64,000 bases of DNA, taken from contig NZ_NHMK01000033.1 of NCBI RefSeq assembly GCF_002198095.1, positions 6,375-70,374 on the forward strand, given 5' to 3'. This stretch comes from Deinococcus indicus (GTDB lineage Bacteria > Deinococcota > Deinococci > Deinococcales > Deinococcaceae). This document shows, one piece after another, positions 1 through 13,417 of this stretch (the first letter of the stretch is position 1; every line of letters starts with the position of its first letter). Under the pieces are notes generated by a model. It was given only the letters and a program-made list of their open reading frames with translations. It had not been told where the DNA came from and did no database searches. A program made the position numbers and the translations under genes.

Positions 1-2
1 AG

Positions 3-101
3 GGTGGGCGGATCGTGGGGAACGTGGCGGCGGTGGTGGCGGTGGGGCAGCTGGAGACGGGGGCCGCGCCGGACGGTGGGGTGGGCGGCGCGCCGTCCTG
101 A
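3..101 (+). CDS. 3' end of an unidentified gene (partial)
   Basis: A reading frame open from the window edge ends at TGA 99-101. It encodes a hydrophobic stretch (GRIVGNVAAVVAVGQ) followed by a Gly/Ala/Pro-rich tail, which could be the last membrane helix and tail of a membrane protein. The stop lies in the loop of a GC-rich hairpin, which fits a gene end. Too little is visible to name a family, and the assignment could be wrong because this stretch is also low-complexity GGTGG-type sequence. Confidence 0.4.
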   Translation, partial: GGRIVGNVAAVVAVGQLETGAAPDGGVGGAPS

Positions 102-111
102 GGGGCGCGCC
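87..111 (+). terminator. GC-rich hairpin at the end of the upstream gene
   Basis: GGCGCGCC (87-94) pairs with GGCGCGCC (104-111) across a 9-nt loop that contains the upstream stop codon. There is no T-tract, so it may be a weak terminator or simply a 3' stabilising hairpin. Confidence 0.4.
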
Positions 112-161
112 GGGGAGCTGTGGGGTGGCGGGTGTGGTGGTGGGTTGGGGCATTCCTTAAA

Positions 162-182
162 CTTGAGCGTACTGCACTCAAC
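162..182 (+). promoter_or_regulatory. HAIR operator (HspR-type) upstream of dnaK
   Basis: CTTGAGC-N7-ACTCAAC closely matches the HspR inverted repeat HAIR (CTTGAGT-N7-ACTCAAG). It ends four bases before the -35 box of the dnaK promoter, a position where a bound repressor would hinder RNA polymerase. A second copy lies before groES (58424-58444). HspR control of dnaK and groESL is known in Deinococcus radiodurans. Confidence 0.85.
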
Positions 183-186
183 TCTA

Positions 187-215
187 TTGACACTCCGGAA
201 CTGTGGCCCTATGAT
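187..215 (+). promoter_or_regulatory. Sigma-70-type promoter of the dnaK cluster
   Basis: TTGACA (187-192) and TATGAT (210-215) are separated by exactly 17 bases, a near-consensus vegetative promoter. Transcription should start near 222, leaving a leader of about 65 nt before dnaK. The strong promoter with an adjacent HAIR suggests control by repression rather than by an alternative sigma factor. Confidence 0.85.
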
Positions 216-287
216 GAGCGCAGATCAGAACTGCTGCCCTCGTGGCGGCAAATCCCCACACTTCACACCATCAACACAGGAGCTCCC

Positions 288-2177
<1,890 letters not shown>

Positions 2178-2218
2178 CCCCCCCTTCCCTCCCGCCAGGG
2201 GAGGCGAGGAACGGGCGA

Positions 2219-2264
2219 GGCGGCCGCCCACCAGCACTGACATCCACGGGAGAGGACGGCCGCC
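2219..2264 (+). other. Inverted repeat between dnaK and grpE
   Basis: GGCGGCCG (2219-2226) pairs with CGGCCGCC (2257-2264) around a 30-nt loop in the 160-bp dnaK-grpE gap. It lacks a T-tract and could be an attenuator or RNA-processing structure that lowers downstream expression relative to dnaK. Function is inferred only. Confidence 0.4.
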
Positions 2265-2337
2265 ACGCCTCCTCTCCCCCTTTCCTTTCACCCTTCATTC
2301 CAGCAGGAACGCCCGAGCAGCCCGTAAGCTGAGCGCA

Positions 2338-2997
2338 ATGTTCCGCAAGAGAGGCCCCAAGATGACCGACGACCAGCACAAACCCACCGCCGAGACCACC
2401 GACACCGACCGCACGAAGACGGTTGGCGAGGACGGCCTGGACATTCCCGACACCGAAACCGACAACATGCAGGAAGACCTGGAAACCGAGTTCCCCGGCA
2501 TGGACGGCCTGGACGAGGGCATGCTGGGACAGGTGCAGGAGATGATGGCGAAACTGGAACGCGCCGACGAGCTGGAAAAGGAGAACACCGAGCTGAAGGG
2601 GCGCCTGGCCCGACTGGCCGCCGACTTCGAGAACTACCGCCGCCGCACCCAGGAGGACGTGGCCGCCGCGCAGGGCCAGGGCGTCAGCCGGGCCGCCGAG
2701 GCGCTGATGCCCGTGTACGACGACATGGACCGCGCCGTGACCATGGGCGCCGCCGAGCCTGCCAAACTGATTCCCGGCATGCAGGCCGTGCAGGGAAAGA
2801 TCCTGACCGTGTTCTCGGGCCTGGGCCTGGAAGTGACCGGCAAGGAAGGCGAGGCCTTCGACCCGCAGTGGCACGAGGCGCTGCAGGTCGTGCCCGGCGA
2901 CGAGGACGACGTGATCGTGCAGGTGTACCAGCTGGGCTTCCGCATGGGCGACCGCCTCGTGCGCCCCGCCCGCGTCGTCGTGAGCAAGAAAGGCTGA
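2338..2997 (+). CDS. grpE: Nucleotide exchange factor GrpE
   Basis: GrpE dimerises and releases ADP from DnaK. The 219-residue protein has an acidic, poorly conserved N-terminus, a long helix starting near residue 75 ([20 protein letters not shown]), and the typical C-terminal beta domain with FDPQWHEAL and RVVVSKKG. The start at 2338 is preceded by a TANNNT box (TAAGCT, 7 nt before ATG) and could be leaderless. An alternative ATG at 2362 has AGAGAGG upstream and would remove eight residues. It follows dnaK by 160 bp. Confidence 0.95.
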   Translation: MFRKRGPKMTDDQHKPTAETTDTDRTKTVGEDGLDIPDTETDNMQEDLETEFPGMDGLDEGMLGQVQEMMAKLERADELEKENTELKGRLARLAADFENYRRRTQEDVAAAQGQGVSRAAEALMPVYDDMDRAVTMGAAEPAKLIPGMQAVQGKILTVFSGLGLEVTGKEGEAFDPQWHEALQVVPGDEDDVIVQVYQLGFRMGDRLVRPARVVVSKKG

Positions 2998-3010
2998 GGG
3001 GGAAGCGGTG

Positions 3011-3289
3011 ATGGTTGACCCAGAAGACAAGACGGCGTCGGCTGAGGCCCCCGCGGCTCCATCGACCGTCAACCGCTCACCCTCCGGTGACCCGCTGCAC
3101 GGCGTGACGCTCGCCATGATCGTCGAGCGGCTGCACGACGCGTACGGCTGGGACGAACTGGCCCGCATGGTCCCGGTCCGCTGCTTTCAGTTCGATCCGA
3201 GCGTGCAGAGCAGCCTGAAGTTCCTGCGGCGCACCCCGTGGGCGCGGGCGAAGGTCGAGGCGCTGTACCGCGACCTCGTGACCACCTGA
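3011..3289 (+). CDS. VF530 (DUF2132) family DNA-binding protein
   Basis: A 92-residue protein whose C-terminal two thirds match the VF530 family: [17 protein letters not shown], then [18 protein letters not shown] and [12 protein letters not shown]. Family members are small helical proteins reported to bind DNA; the cellular role is unknown. The first 35 residues are a variable Ala/Pro-rich tail. ATG 3011 is chosen over GTG 3008 because GAGGGGG (2997-3003) is then better spaced. It lies 13 bp after grpE and before dnaJ, so it is co-transcribed with the chaperones, a context worth testing for a stress role. Confidence 0.88.
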   Translation: MVDPEDKTASAEAPAAPSTVNRSPSGDPLHGVTLAMIVERLHDAYGWDELARMVPVRCFQFDPSVQSSLKFLRRTPWARAKVEALYRDLVTT

Positions 3290-3353
3290 ACCGCGACCAC
3301 CTGCACCGTCACCACCTGAATCCACCGTCCTCATTCGCCTGAAGGAGGCGCAC

Positions 3354-4262
3354 ATGGCTTACAAGGATTACTACGACGTGCTCGGCGTCTCCCGCGGGGC
3401 GTCCGAGGCGGACATCAAGAGCGCGTACCGCCGGCTCGCCAAGCAGTACCACCCGGACAAGAACGCCGGGGACGAGAAGGCCGCCGAACGCTTCAAGGAG
3501 ATCGGCGAGGCGTACGCCGTTCTCTCCGACCCCGAGAAACGGCAGGTGTTCGACCAGTTCGGGCACACCGGGCAGGTCCCGCCCGGCTACGGCGGCCCCG
3601 GTGCGGGCGGCTTCCAGGGTGGGGACTTCTCGGGTTTCGATCCGGGGCAGTTCAGTGACTTCTTCCAGGGGCTGTTCGGGCAGACCGGGCGGCGCGGCGG
3701 GCCGGGCGCGGGCTTCGCGGGCGCGCAGGTGAACTTTGAGGACCTGCTGGGCGGCGGCGGCCTGGGCGGCGGGCGGCGCTTCGTGCAGAACGTGGAAGGC
3801 GAGTTGCAGGTCACGCTGGAGGAAGCCTTCAGCGGCTCGGACGAGGTCATCAACGTGGACGGCAAGCGCCTGAGCCTGCGCGTTCCGGCAGGCACGCGCG
3901 ACGGCGCCCGCCTGCGGCTGGCCGGGCAGGGACCGGGCGGCGGCGACGTACTGCTGACCATCCGCGTGCTGGAGGACGCCCGCTTCGAACTGGACGGCGA
4001 CCACCTGACCACCAGCGTGGACGTGCCCGCCCCGGTCGCCGCACTCGGCGGGGACGTGACCGTGCAGACCCTGAGCGGCAAAGGGAACCTGAGCGTGCCC
4101 CCCGGCAGCAGCGGTGGGCGCCGCATGCGGCTGCGTGGGCAGGGCTGGCCGAAGAAGGACGGCACGCGCGGCGACCTGTACGTGCGCCTGAACGTCACGG
4201 TGCCCGCCACCCTGAGCGACGAGCAGAAGGAGCTGTACCGCAAACTGCGCGACCTCGGGTAA
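3354..4262 (+). CDS. dnaJ: DnaJ/CbpA-type Hsp40 co-chaperone
   Basis: Hsp40 delivers substrates to DnaK and stimulates its ATPase. The 302-residue protein has an N-terminal J domain ([17 protein letters not shown] motif in YHPDKN near residue 33), a Gly/Phe-rich linker (about residues 75-135), and the two C-terminal beta domains. The Cys-rich zinc finger of type I DnaJ is absent, so by architecture it is a type II/CbpA-like protein, although it is the cluster's resident DnaJ. AAGGAGG precedes the ATG. Last gene of the cluster, closed by a strong terminator. Confidence 0.95.
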   Translation: MAYKDYYDVLGVSRGASEADIKSAYRRLAKQYHPDKNAGDEKAAERFKEIGEAYAVLSDPEKRQVFDQFGHTGQVPPGYGGPGAGGFQGGDFSGFDPGQFSDFFQGLFGQTGRRGGPGAGFAGAQVNFEDLLGGGGLGGGRRFVQNVEGELQVTLEEAFSGSDEVINVDGKRLSLRVPAGTRDGARLRLAGQGPGGGDVLLTIRVLEDARFELDGDHLTTSVDVPAPVAALGGDVTVQTLSGKGNLSVPPGSSGGRRMRLRGQGWPKKDGTRGDLYVRLNVTVPATLSDEQKELYRKLRDLG

Positions 4263-4272
4263 ATCCATCAGC

Positions 4273-4306
4273 GAAACGCCCCCGACCAGACCGGCGGGGG
4301 CGTTTC
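4273..4306. terminator. Bidirectional intrinsic terminator
   Basis: GAAACGCCCCCG (4273-4284) pairs perfectly with CGGGGGCGTTTC (4295-4306) around a 10-nt loop. The flanking A and T runs let it work on both strands, separating dnaJ (+) from the convergent dehydrogenase gene (-). Confidence 0.9.
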
Positions 4307-4315
4307 TCCTGCGGG

Positions 4316-5284
4316 TTACTGCCCGGTCTGCTCGATCATCTGCTCACTGAGCGTCCACAGACGGCGGGCGCTGTCCGCGTCCAGGGCGTGGGGCTTGTAG
4401 CCGAACAGCGGGTTGGGGTTCGCCTCGTCCAGCGGGGTGCTCTGCTGGAGGTCCTCCAGGAACAGGCCGCCCACGCCGTCCAGTTCGGGCGCGGTGGCCG
4501 CCCAGACGCTGGTGCCCGCACCCTGCGCGGGGGTCTTGAAGGCGGGGTTGGGCACGCCGTTCTCGTCGATCCAGCCCCGGCGTTGCGCCTCGCCTTCCGG
4601 CATGTGCTTCTGCAGCCCGGTCATGATCCCGCCGGGATGGACGGCGTTCGCGGTGACGCCCTGATCGGCGTAGCGGCGGTTCAGCTCGACGGCGAACAGG
4701 GCGTTGGCGGTCTTGCTCTGGCCGTACGCCTGCCAGGGGTCGTAGGGAGTGGTCTGGAAGTTCGGGTCGTCCCAGTGAATGTCGCTGAGGCGGTGCGCGC
4801 TGCTACTGAGCGCGACGACGCGGGCGGGCGCGGCAGCCAGCAGGGCGGGCATCAGCAGCCGCGTCAGCTGGAAGTGCCCCAGGTGGTTCGTGCCGAACTG
4901 CGTCTCGAAGCCGTCGGCGGTCTGGCCCTGCGGGGTGGCCATGACGCCCGCGTTGTTGATGAGCATGTTGATCTGCGGGGCGAGCTTCAAGATTTCCGTG
5001 GCGGCCTGCCGGACCGACGCGAGTGAGGACAAATCGAGATGCAGCACATGGATTTCACTGTTCCCGGTCGCCTGGGCGAGCTCACGGGCGACCTCCTCAC
5101 CCCGCGCGGTGTCGCGGACGGGCATGATCACGCGCGCCCCGGCACCCAGCAGGGCGCGGACCGTCTCGACGCCCAGCCCGGAGGCCGCGCCGGTCACGAC
5201 GGCAGTCTGGCCGGTCAGGTCGGTGTCTTTCAGGAGGTCGGCGGCGTCGGCGCGGGGGGCCAGTGGGCTCTTGATCGGGGTCAT
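4316..5284 (-). CDS. SDR-family NAD(P)-dependent oxidoreductase
   Basis: A 322-residue short-chain dehydrogenase. The Rossmann motif TGAASGLG lies near residue 30, NNAGVMA near residue 110, a catalytic Ser in ALSSSAH and the YxxxK motif as YGQSK. Length and the motif order resemble the retinol dehydrogenase/WW-domain-oxidoreductase-like subgroup, but the substrate cannot be told from sequence. A TANNNT box (TACGGT) lies six bases before the ATG, suggesting a leaderless monocistronic mRNA. Convergent with dnaJ. Confidence 0.9.
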   Translation of the reverse strand: MTPIKSPLAPRADAADLLKDTDLTGQTAVVTGAASGLGVETVRALLGAGARVIMPVRDTARGEEVARELAQATGNSEIHVLHLDLSSLASVRQAATEILKLAPQINMLINNAGVMATPQGQTADGFETQFGTNHLGHFQLTRLLMPALLAAAPARVVALSSSAHRLSDIHWDDPNFQTTPYDPWQAYGQSKTANALFAVELNRRYADQGVTANAVHPGGIMTGLQKHMPEGEAQRRGWIDENGVPNPAFKTPAQGAGTSVWAATAPELDGVGGLFLEDLQQSTPLDEANPNPLFGYKPHALDADSARRLWTLSEQMIEQTGQ

Positions 5285-5393
5285 GGGGACACCGTAGTCC
5301 TTCGGGCGTGCCCGAGGTCAGCGCCGGGCACACAGGATGGAGGAACGCTCAAGAGGGGGTGGGTATCCCGCTGGCTGCCCCCTCTGCCCCGGT

Positions 5394-5810
5394 TCAGATC
5401 GTGGGCTGACTGATGCCCTGCAGCGCCTGCTCGTCCGCGCCGCCGCTGGCGCGCGTGGCGAGGTCCGCGAGGCTCACGATCCCGACGACCTTCGCGCCGT
5501 CCGTGACGGGCAGGCGGCGCAGCTGGCGGTCCGCCATGGCCTTCGCGGCGTCCTGCACGCTGGTCTCCGCGTCCATCGTGAACACGCTGCCGGTGGCGTA
5601 GTCGGTCACGGCGCTGCCCAGGTCGTGCCCGTACGCCACGGCGCGGATGACGATGTCCCGGTCGGTGATGATGCCGCTCAGCGTGTCGCCGTCCATGATG
5701 AGCACGTTGCCGATGTCCTGCTCGCGCATCAGCGTGGCGACCTCCTTCAGGGTGGCGCGGGGGTCGGTGGTGGTCAGGTCGGTGGTCATGATGTCGCGCA
5801 GGGTGGTCAT
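5394..5810 (-). CDS. CBS-domain pair protein
   Basis: A 138-residue protein made of two CBS motifs (about residues 7-60 and 75-128), each with the GIITDRD / GIVSLAD signature. Such pairs bind adenosyl ligands (AMP, ATP, SAM) and act as energy or redox sensors; no effector domain is fused here. The start at MTTLRDIM is chosen because TACGGT lies six bases upstream (leaderless box), while an upstream in-frame extension has no coding character. Stands alone between the dehydrogenase and the subtilase. Confidence 0.88.
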   Translation of the reverse strand: MTTLRDIMTTDLTTTDPRATLKEVATLMREQDIGNVLIMDGDTLSGIITDRDIVIRAVAYGHDLGSAVTDYATGSVFTMDAETSVQDAAKAMADRQLRRLPVTDGAKVVGIVSLADLATRASGGADEQALQGISQPTI

Positions 5811-5892
5811 ACCCTGACCGTACCCCCCGCCCCTGCGGGCTGCATGGGAGCTTCCCCAAGCCGGATGGGGAGAACCTTGAGGCAACAAGAAG

Positions 5893-5920
5893 GGCCGCCC
5901 ACGCAGATGCGCAGGCGGCC
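5893..5920 (-). terminator. Terminator downstream of the subtilase gene
   Basis: GGCCGCC (5914-5920, minus sense) pairs with GGCGGCC (5893-5899) and is followed on the minus strand by CTTCTTGTT. It lies beyond the dispersed repeat and could end the subtilase transcript before the CBS gene promoter. Confidence 0.6.
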
Positions 5921-5936
5921 GGAAAGGGGTGCGGTT

Positions 5937-6071
5937 ACACGGATTCCGTTTGTTTCGCCAACAATCCGGAACTTCACCGGATTGCCGACTCCACGTCCGG
6001 AACCCGTTTCTCTCTTACTCGCATCCGCTCGGATTGAACGGGCTTTGCAGCCCATTCAATCGGAGTCCGTA
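5937..6071. repeat. Dispersed hairpin repeat, copy 1
   Basis: About 135 bp bounded by CGGATTCCG (5940-5948) and its approximate inverse CGGAGTCCG (6061-6069). Its right end holds a 13-bp stem, GATTGAACGGGCT (6032-6044) with AGCCCATTCAATC (6049-6061), giving a GCAA tetraloop in the minus-strand RNA. Three further copies (28972, 47724, 51474) share these parts. It abuts the TAA stop of the subtilase gene. The layout recalls the small non-coding repeats of Deinococcus and MITE-like elements. Confidence 0.8.
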
Positions 6072-8609
<2,538 letters not shown>

Positions 8610-8710
8610 GAGGCCCAGCCTATGCGTCCGTGCGTGACCCGCCCTGAAGGGAACGTGAGGAAGCCTTGACCTGCCGTCAGCCGGGGGTCAGGGTGGGGAT
8701 AGGGGGGCCC

Positions 8711-9430
8711 TCAGCGGGTGTACTCGACGATCAGTTCGCCGGTATCCACCGAGCGGCGGATCATGCTGGTGCGGGTGTAGCTGAGCACCACCCGTCCGCT
8801 GGACAGTTGCAGGAGGCTCAGGGTGCCGCGCACGCCGTTGCCGCTCGTGGCGTTGCTGCCCGCGACGCGCCACTGGAAGCCGCTGCGGACGTCCAGGCCC
8901 TGGTCCGGCGCCGTGCTGGGCGTGACGCTGGTGGGGCGGGCGCTGAAGCCTTCCGGGCCGCGCATCTCGCCGGTCTTCAGGTCGATGCTGACGCCCTTCA
9001 GGACGCCGTCCATCAGCGGGCCGTCCCCGAAGGTGACCTGACTGGCGTCGCGCGTGACGGCCAGCCGGAAGGTCTTGCCGGTCGAGGCCAGGACTTCCTG
9101 GAAAACCACGTAGCGTTTGAAGTCCTCGCGGGAGATGCCCAGGCGTTCGTCGTAGGTGGGCTGCACGCCCCGCGCGGCGTTCACGATCACCTGTTGCAGC
9201 GCCTGCGGGTTCCCGCCGACGCTGGCGACCCGCAGTTGCAGTTCCAGCGTGGAGATGCTGGGCCGGCGCTCGAGCAGCGTGACGGTCTGCGCGGTGGCGG
9301 GCAGCAGCGCGGCGAGCCGGGGCTGCCAGCCGGCCGGCAACGCGGGCGGCGTGGGAGCGCTGCTGCCCAGGCTGCCGATCGACAGGCCGAGCGTCATCAC
9401 TACTGCGGGGAGAGGCCAGGCCACCTTCAT
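8711..9430 (-). CDS. Exported protein of unknown function
   Basis: A 239-residue protein that I do not recognise. It begins with a signal peptide (MKVAWPLPAVVMTLGLSIGS). The mature part is beta-rich with no Cys, and contains conserved-looking blocks such as STLELQLRVASVGG, SREDFKRYVVFQEVL and a C-terminal GELIVEYTR. Start at 9430 is chosen because it opens the signal peptide and TATGCT lies nine bases upstream. Located upstream of the secreted subtilase on the same strand, with about 100 bp between them. Confidence 0.75.
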   Translation of the reverse strand: MKVAWPLPAVVMTLGLSIGSLGSSAPTPPALPAGWQPRLAALLPATAQTVTLLERRPSISTLELQLRVASVGGNPQALQQVIVNAARGVQPTYDERLGISREDFKRYVVFQEVLASTGKTFRLAVTRDASQVTFGDGPLMDGVLKGVSIDLKTGEMRGPEGFSARPTSVTPSTAPDQGLDVRSGFQWRVAGSNATSGNGVRGTLSLLQLSSGRVVLSYTRTSMIRRSVDTGELIVEYTR

Positions 9431-9518
9431 GCACTCGCGAGCATAGTGCGGCATGGTGAGAATTCCCCGCCGGACACCCCCCTCGTGTGTGAGGGTGGCG
9501 TCAGCGGGGAATCAGTCA

Positions 9519-9548
9519 GGCTCCGTGTGTTGTCGCCATCCCGGAGCC
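9519..9548 (-). terminator. Possible terminator after fba
   Basis: GGCTCCG (9519-9525) pairs with CGGAGCC (9542-9548) around a 16-nt loop, about 70 bp past the aldolase stop. No T-tract is present, so this is weak. Confidence 0.3.
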
Positions 9549-9614
9549 CGCGTGACCCTCACTCGCCCTGCGGCGCGGCCTGCCGGGTCTGTCGCGGGTT
9601 GGGGCGGGCCGGGT

Positions 9615-10532
<918 letters not shown>

Positions 10533-10664
10533 GAGAAGACCTCCTTACAGTCGCCTTTCACTTTACCTGCCGGAACCGGCGGACGGACGGGGCCGTCCAC
10601 ATGTCTGGGCCGGGAACAATAGACAGGTCGGCGCGGGCGCGGGCCGGGGCGTAGCATGGCAGGC

Positions 10665-11888
10665 ATGACCTCTTCCCCCTCCCCCACGGCTTTCGACCTG
10701 ACCGGGACGCTGTCGCGCCGCGCGCAGAGCATGAACGCCAGCGCCATCCGCGAGATCCTGAAAGTCACGCAGCAGCCGGACGTGATCTCCTTCGCCGGGG
10801 GGCTGCCCGCCCCGGAACTGTTCCCGCTGGACGAGGTCCGCGCCGCGAGCAACCGCGTGCTGGACGTGTACGGCCCGGCGGCGTTGCAGTACTCGACCAC
10901 CGAGGGCCACCCGCCGCTGCGCGAGTGGATCGGGGCGCAGGCGGGCATCCCGGCGCGGAACGTGCAGATCGTGACCGGCAGCCAGCAGGGCCTGGACCTG
11001 CTCGGCAAGGTCCTGATCGACGAGGGGGACGTGGTGCTGGTCGAGGCGCCCACGTACCTGGGCGCGCTGCAGTCCTTCCAGCCGTACGGGCCGCGATACG
11101 TGCAGGTCCCCACCGACGAACAGGGCATCGACGTGGACGCCCTGGAGGCCCTGCTGCCCGGCCTGAACGCCAAGCTGCTGTACGCCGTGCCGAACTTCCA
11201 GAACCCCACCGGCCGCACCCTGAGCGCCGAGCGTCGCCGCCGCCTCGTGGAACTGACGGCGCAGCACGGCGTCCTGCTGATCGAGGACGACCCTTACGGG
11301 CAGCTGCGCTTCACCGGCGAGGCGGCCCCCAGCCTGTACAGCCTGGGCCTGGACCTGCACGGAGACGCCGACCGTAACCACGTCATCTACTCCAGTTCGT
11401 TCAGCAAGACGCTGGTGCCGGGCCTGCGCGACGCGTGGGTGCAGGCGGCCGCGCCGATCATCAATAAACTGATCCAGGCGAAGCAGGGCGCGGACCTGCA
11501 CACCCCGACCTTCAACCAGATGATCGTCGCGGAACTCGTGGAGGAGGTCCTGCCCCGCCAGATCGAACGGGTCCGGCAGGCGTACGGCGAACGCGCCCGC
11601 CTGATGCTGGACCGCATCCGCGCCGACTTCCCGGACGGCGTGGAGTACACCACCCCGCAGGGCGGCATGTTCCTGTGGCTGACCCTCCCGCACGGCGTGG
11701 ACACCCAGGCGCTGCTGCCCCGCGCCGTGCAGCGCAAGGTCGCGTACGTGCCCGGCAGCCCCTTCTACGCACTGGGCGGCGGCCAGAACACCATGCGCCT
11801 CAGTTACAGCAACGCCACGCCCGACCAGATCACGCAGGGCATCCGCGCGCTGGGCGACACGCTGCGGGAGGCACTGGCCGAGCTGTAA
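10665..11888 (+). CDS. PLP-dependent aminotransferase, LysN-like
   Basis: A 407-residue fold-type I aminotransferase. The PLP lysine is in SSFSKTLVPGLRDAW, with ALQYSTTEGHPPLREWIG and PNFQNPTGRTLS as further family marks. It closely resembles Thermus LysN (2-aminoadipate/aromatic aminotransferase of the alpha-aminoadipate lysine pathway), a plausible role here, but related enzymes have broad specificity. ATG 10665 is chosen because TAGCAT (10652-10657) lies seven bases upstream and overlaps the earlier ATG at 10656. The stop is followed directly by TACGGAC, resembling the end of the dispersed repeat. Confidence 0.9.
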   Translation: MTSSPSPTAFDLTGTLSRRAQSMNASAIREILKVTQQPDVISFAGGLPAPELFPLDEVRAASNRVLDVYGPAALQYSTTEGHPPLREWIGAQAGIPARNVQIVTGSQQGLDLLGKVLIDEGDVVLVEAPTYLGALQSFQPYGPRYVQVPTDEQGIDVDALEALLPGLNAKLLYAVPNFQNPTGRTLSAERRRRLVELTAQHGVLLIEDDPYGQLRFTGEAAPSLYSLGLDLHGDADRNHVIYSSSFSKTLVPGLRDAWVQAAAPIINKLIQAKQGADLHTPTFNQMIVAELVEEVLPRQIERVRQAYGERARLMLDRIRADFPDGVEYTTPQGGMFLWLTLPHGVDTQALLPRAVQRKVAYVPGSPFYALGGGQNTMRLSYSNATPDQITQGIRALGDTLREALAEL

Positions 11889-11942
11889 TACGGACTTTCA
11901 TCTAAACCGGCAATAGCCCCAGGACAGCGGGGCAGCCGCACG

Positions 11943-11970
11943 GACGGGCAGGGTCATCCTGTCCGTCTTT
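11943..11970 (+). terminator. Intrinsic terminator after the aminotransferase gene
   Basis: GACGGGCAGG (11943-11952) pairs with CCTGTCCGTC (11958-11967) over a GTCAT loop, with one G-T pair, followed by TTTCGTC. Confidence 0.75.
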
Positions 11971-12128
11971 CGTCTGCGGCCTTCAGCGTCCCTTCAGAAA
12001 CGACATGTCCGGCGGGAGCTGAGGGGCTCGGGGTGGTAGCTTCCCCCCTGATTTCATCGTCTGCCCCTGCGCGCCCCGCCGACTTCCCGGCGCGGTGACG
12101 GCCGGGTGCGTTCCCAAAAGGAGTGCCC

Positions 12129-13391
12129 ATGTCGGATCTCAATGGTTCCACCGATTCTCCCCCGCAGCGCTGGCAGGTGCTGGGACCGGGCCTGCTGGTC
12201 GCCGCGACCGGTGTGGGCGCCGCCGATCTCGTGGCCACGCTGGTGGCGGGTAGCAAGTACGGGTACGCGCTGCTGTGGGCGGCCGTGCTGGGCTGCGTCC
12301 TGAAGATCGTGCTGGTCGAGGGGGCCGGCCGTTACTCCCTGGCGACCGGCCGCACGATCTTCGAGGGCTGGCAGTCGCTGGGCCGCTGGACCTCGTGGTA
12401 CTTCGGGCCGTACATCGTCCTGTGGGGCTTCGTGTACGGCGCGGCCGCCATGTCCGGCACGGGGCTGCCGCTGCACAGCCTGTTCCCGGCGCTCAGCGTG
12501 ACGACCTGGGGCATCCTGTGTGGCCTGACCGGGTTCGCGCTGGTGTGGTGGGGCCGCTACGCGCTGTTCGAGCGGGTGATGGCGGTCATGGTGGGCCTGA
12601 TGTTCGTGGCGATGGTGGGCGCGGCGGCCCTGACCCTGCCAAACCTGCCGGCCCTGCTGCGCGGGCTGGTGCCCAGCCTGCCGGACGGCAGCCTGATCAA
12701 CGTCCTGAGTGTGGCGGGCGGGGTGGGCGGCACGATCACGCTGGCGGCGTACGGGTACTGGCTGCGCGAGAAGGGCTGGCACACGCCGCAGTTCATGCGG
12801 GTCATGCGGCTCGACAACAACGTGGCGTACATCGTGACCGGCCTGTTCGTGGTGTCCACCCTGATCGTGGGTGCCGAACTGCTGTACTCGTCCGGGATCG
12901 CCATCGCCAGCGGCGACAAGGGCCTGCTGTCGCTGGCGGACGTGCTGGCCGAACGTTACGGTCCCTGGGCAGGCAAGGTGTTCCTGGTAGGCTTCGCGTC
13001 GGCGGCCATGTCGTCCCTGCTGGGCGTGTGGAACGGCGTGAGCCTGATGTTCGCGGATTTCGTGGGCCGGTCGCGCGGGTTGGCGTCCGGGCACGCGGAC
13101 ACCCGCGTGGGCGGCCGGTACTACCGCTGGTACATCCTGTGGCTGACCTTCCCGCCGATGGTGATGATGTTCGCGGGGCAGCCCGTGGCGCTGATCCTGG
13201 CGTACGGGGTGCTGGGCGCGCTGTTCATGCCGTTCCTGGCGGTGACGCTGCTGTGGTTGCTGAACACCGACCGCACCCCAGGGGAGTGGCGCAACCGGGC
13301 CTGGAGTAACGCCGCCATGATCGTCTGTACGCTGATCTTCACGGTGCTGGCCGTCACGGAACTCGCCAAGCAGCTGGCGAAGCTGGGCTGA
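12129..13391 (+). CDS. Nramp-related membrane transporter lacking canonical metal-site motifs
   Basis: A 420-residue protein with about 11 hydrophobic segments. Overall organisation and GPGLLVAATGVGAADL at the first helix resemble the Nramp fold, but the hallmark DPGN of helix 1 is replaced by GVGAADL, and no Met-Pro-His motif is seen in the helix 6 region (GVGGTITLAAYGYWL). Such departures occur in anomalous Nramp relatives and in Nramp-related Mg2+ transporters, so the substrate may not be Mn2+/Fe2+. AAAAGGAG (12116-12123) precedes the ATG. The 158 bp from the previous terminator to the start hold no gene. Confidence 0.82.
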   Translation: MSDLNGSTDSPPQRWQVLGPGLLVAATGVGAADLVATLVAGSKYGYALLWAAVLGCVLKIVLVEGAGRYSLATGRTIFEGWQSLGRWTSWYFGPYIVLWGFVYGAAAMSGTGLPLHSLFPALSVTTWGILCGLTGFALVWWGRYALFERVMAVMVGLMFVAMVGAAALTLPNLPALLRGLVPSLPDGSLINVLSVAGGVGGTITLAAYGYWLREKGWHTPQFMRVMRLDNNVAYIVTGLFVVSTLIVGAELLYSSGIAIASGDKGLLSLADVLAERYGPWAGKVFLVGFASAAMSSLLGVWNGVSLMFADFVGRSRGLASGHADTRVGGRYYRWYILWLTFPPMVMMFAGQPVALILAYGVLGALFMPFLAVTLLWLLNTDRTPGEWRNRAWSNAAMIVCTLIFTVLAVTELAKQLAKLG

Positions 13392-13417
13392 CCGTTCAGC
13401 CCGTATCATCAGGCGCG

